NCBI RefSeq assembly: GCF_002860405.1
Contig: NZ_NMWV01000005.1
Coordinates: forward strand, 248,001-312,000
From: Bifidobacterium imperatoris
Lineage (GTDB): Bacteria; Actinomycetota; Actinomycetes; Actinomycetales; Bifidobacteriaceae
Direction of reading: 5' to 3'
Length of the DNA stretch: 64,000 nucleotides
Part shown: piece by piece, positions 63,190-64,000 of the stretch
Layout: every line of letters starts with the position of its first letter
Numbering within the stretch: position 1 is the stretch's first letter
Program-made: the position numbers and the translations under genes
The notes under the pieces: generated by a model
Told to the model about the DNA's origin: nothing
The model's input: only the letters and a program-made list of their open reading frames with translations
Databases searched by the model: none

Positions 63190-64000
63190 ATGACCGCAGT
63201 AGAGAATGCAGCTGTCTCCCAGGAGGAGCTCGACGCAAAGGCGTGGGCAGGCTTCACCGAGGGTAATTGGCAGAAGGATATTGACGTCCGTGACTTCATC
63301 CAGAAGAACTACACCCCGTACACCGGCGATGAGTCCTTCCTGGCACCTGCCACTGAAAAGACGAAGCACCTGTGGAAGTACCTCGACGACAACTATCTGG
63401 CAGTAGAGCGCAAGCAGCGCGTCTACGACGTGGACACCCACACCCCGGCTGGCATCGACGCCTTCCCGGCTGGTTACATTGATTCCCCGGAAGTCGACAA
63501 CGTGGTTGTCGGTCTTCAGACTGACGTGCCTTGCAAGCGCGCTATGATGCCGAACGGCGGCTGGCGTATGGTCGAGCAGGCCATCCGTGAGGCCGGCAAG
63601 GAGCCGGATCCGGAGATTAAGAAGATCTTCACCAAGTACCGCAAGACCCACAACGATGGCGTCTTCGGCGTCTACACCAAGCAGATCAAGATCGCTCGCC
63701 ACAACAAGATCCTCACCGGTCTGCCGGATGCCTACGGCCGTGGCCGCATCATCGGCGATTACCGCCGTGTGGCTCTGTACGGTGTCAACAAGCTGATCGC
63801 CTTCAAGAAGCGCGACAAGGACTCCGTGCCGTACCGCAACGACTTCACCGAGCCGGAGATCGAGCACTGGATCCGCTTCCGTGAGGAGCACGACGAGCAG
63901 ATCAAGGCTCTGAAGCAGCTCATCAACCTCGGCAACGAGTACGGCCTCGACCTGACCCGCCCGGCACAGACCGCTCAGGAAGCCGTGCAGTGGACCTACA
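63190..64000 (+). CDS. pflB: Formate acetyltransferase (pyruvate formate-lyase), N-terminal part
   Basis: The gene starts at ATG 63190 after AGGAG (63181-63185) and runs open to the window edge, giving the first 270 residues. The N-terminus AWAGFTEGNWQKDIDVRDFI and the segments YTPYTGDESFLAPATEKT, DTHTPAGIDAFPAGYID and GLPDAYGRGRIIGDYRRV are diagnostic of PflB. It converts pyruvate and CoA to acetyl-CoA and formate through a glycyl radical located near the C-terminus, outside the window. The activase gene, if linked, would lie further right. Confidence 0.96.
   Translation, partial: MTAVENAAVSQEELDAKAWAGFTEGNWQKDIDVRDFIQKNYTPYTGDESFLAPATEKTKHLWKYLDDNYLAVERKQRVYDVDTHTPAGIDAFPAGYIDSPEVDNVVVGLQTDVPCKRAMMPNGGWRMVEQAIREAGKEPDPEIKKIFTKYRKTHNDGVFGVYTKQIKIARHNKILTGLPDAYGRGRIIGDYRRVALYGVNKLIAFKKRDKDSVPYRNDFTEPEIEHWIRFREEHDEQIKALKQLINLGNEYGLDLTRPAQTAQEAVQWTY

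Overview
This window reads as a chromosomal segment of a Bifidobacterium. The clearest marker is a full-length xylulose-5-phosphate/fructose-6-phosphate phosphoketolase (xfp, 36809-39286), the key enzyme of the bifid shunt. It sits beside phosphotransacetylase (pta) and acetate kinase (ackA), and pyruvate formate-lyase begins at the right edge. Actinobacterial context genes (CarD, ANTAR-type regulator next to polA, DUF5719, DUF998, a degenerate zincin) and the high-GC codon usage agree. I cannot name the species from sequence alone.

Layout. 1-7506: end of a DUF5719 protein, a degenerate zincin, a HAD phosphatase, ComF, a two-component system, glycogen branching enzyme and CarD. 7595-14204: ispF, a tandem palindromic repeat cluster, a zinc/manganese-type ABC transporter (znuB, znuC, znuA) with a Zur-like box, folD and rpsA. 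14225-19884: coaE, uvrB behind a phased operator-like repeat array, terC and pyruvate kinase behind a LacI-type palindrome. 19938-28507: a NUDIX protein, an unusual tRNA-Leu, the ANTAR regulator, polA, a Nif3-like protein, a second NUDIX protein and glycogen debranching enzyme. 28541-29963: a 1.3-kb island next to tRNA-Pro, bounded by a 63-bp direct repeat, carrying an Abi-type gene and a frameshifted small gene. 30187-41472: a DUF998 membrane protein, a DJ-1/PfpI protein, aroA, ackA, pta, xfp and guaA. 41473-44887: an accessory segment with a DUF262/DUF1524 (GmrSD-like) defence gene interrupted by one in-frame stop. 44934-52913: a DUF1846 protein, a membrane acyltransferase, prs, tRNA-Gln, glmU, rsfS, a histidine phosphatase and two identical tRNA-Ala genes. 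52986-64000: a HAD phosphatase, a MetQ-MetN-MetI transporter, an M20 hydrolase, nadE, a second MetQ, a second M20 hydrolase, a small actinobacterial protein and the start of pflB.

How the genes work together. Central carbon flow is well represented: GlgB and GlgX turn over glycogen, Pyk makes pyruvate, Xfp makes acetyl phosphate, AckA/Pta handle acetate and ATP, and PflB splits pyruvate. Pyk and pflB each have a palindromic candidate operator upstream. The two MetQ-like binding proteins share one visible MetNI pair and each is followed by an M20 amidohydrolase, suggesting import followed by hydrolysis of an N-substituted amino acid or dipeptide. Both defence-type loci show decay: a nonsense codon in the DUF262 gene and a one-base frameshift beside abi.

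Many genes (glgB, coaE, uvrB, the Nif3-like gene, aroA, an M20 gene, nadE) have a TAnnnT element 6-8 nt before the start codon and no Shine-Dalgarno sequence, so leaderless transcription looks common here. No CRISPR array, rRNA operon, prophage or intact insertion sequence was seen.
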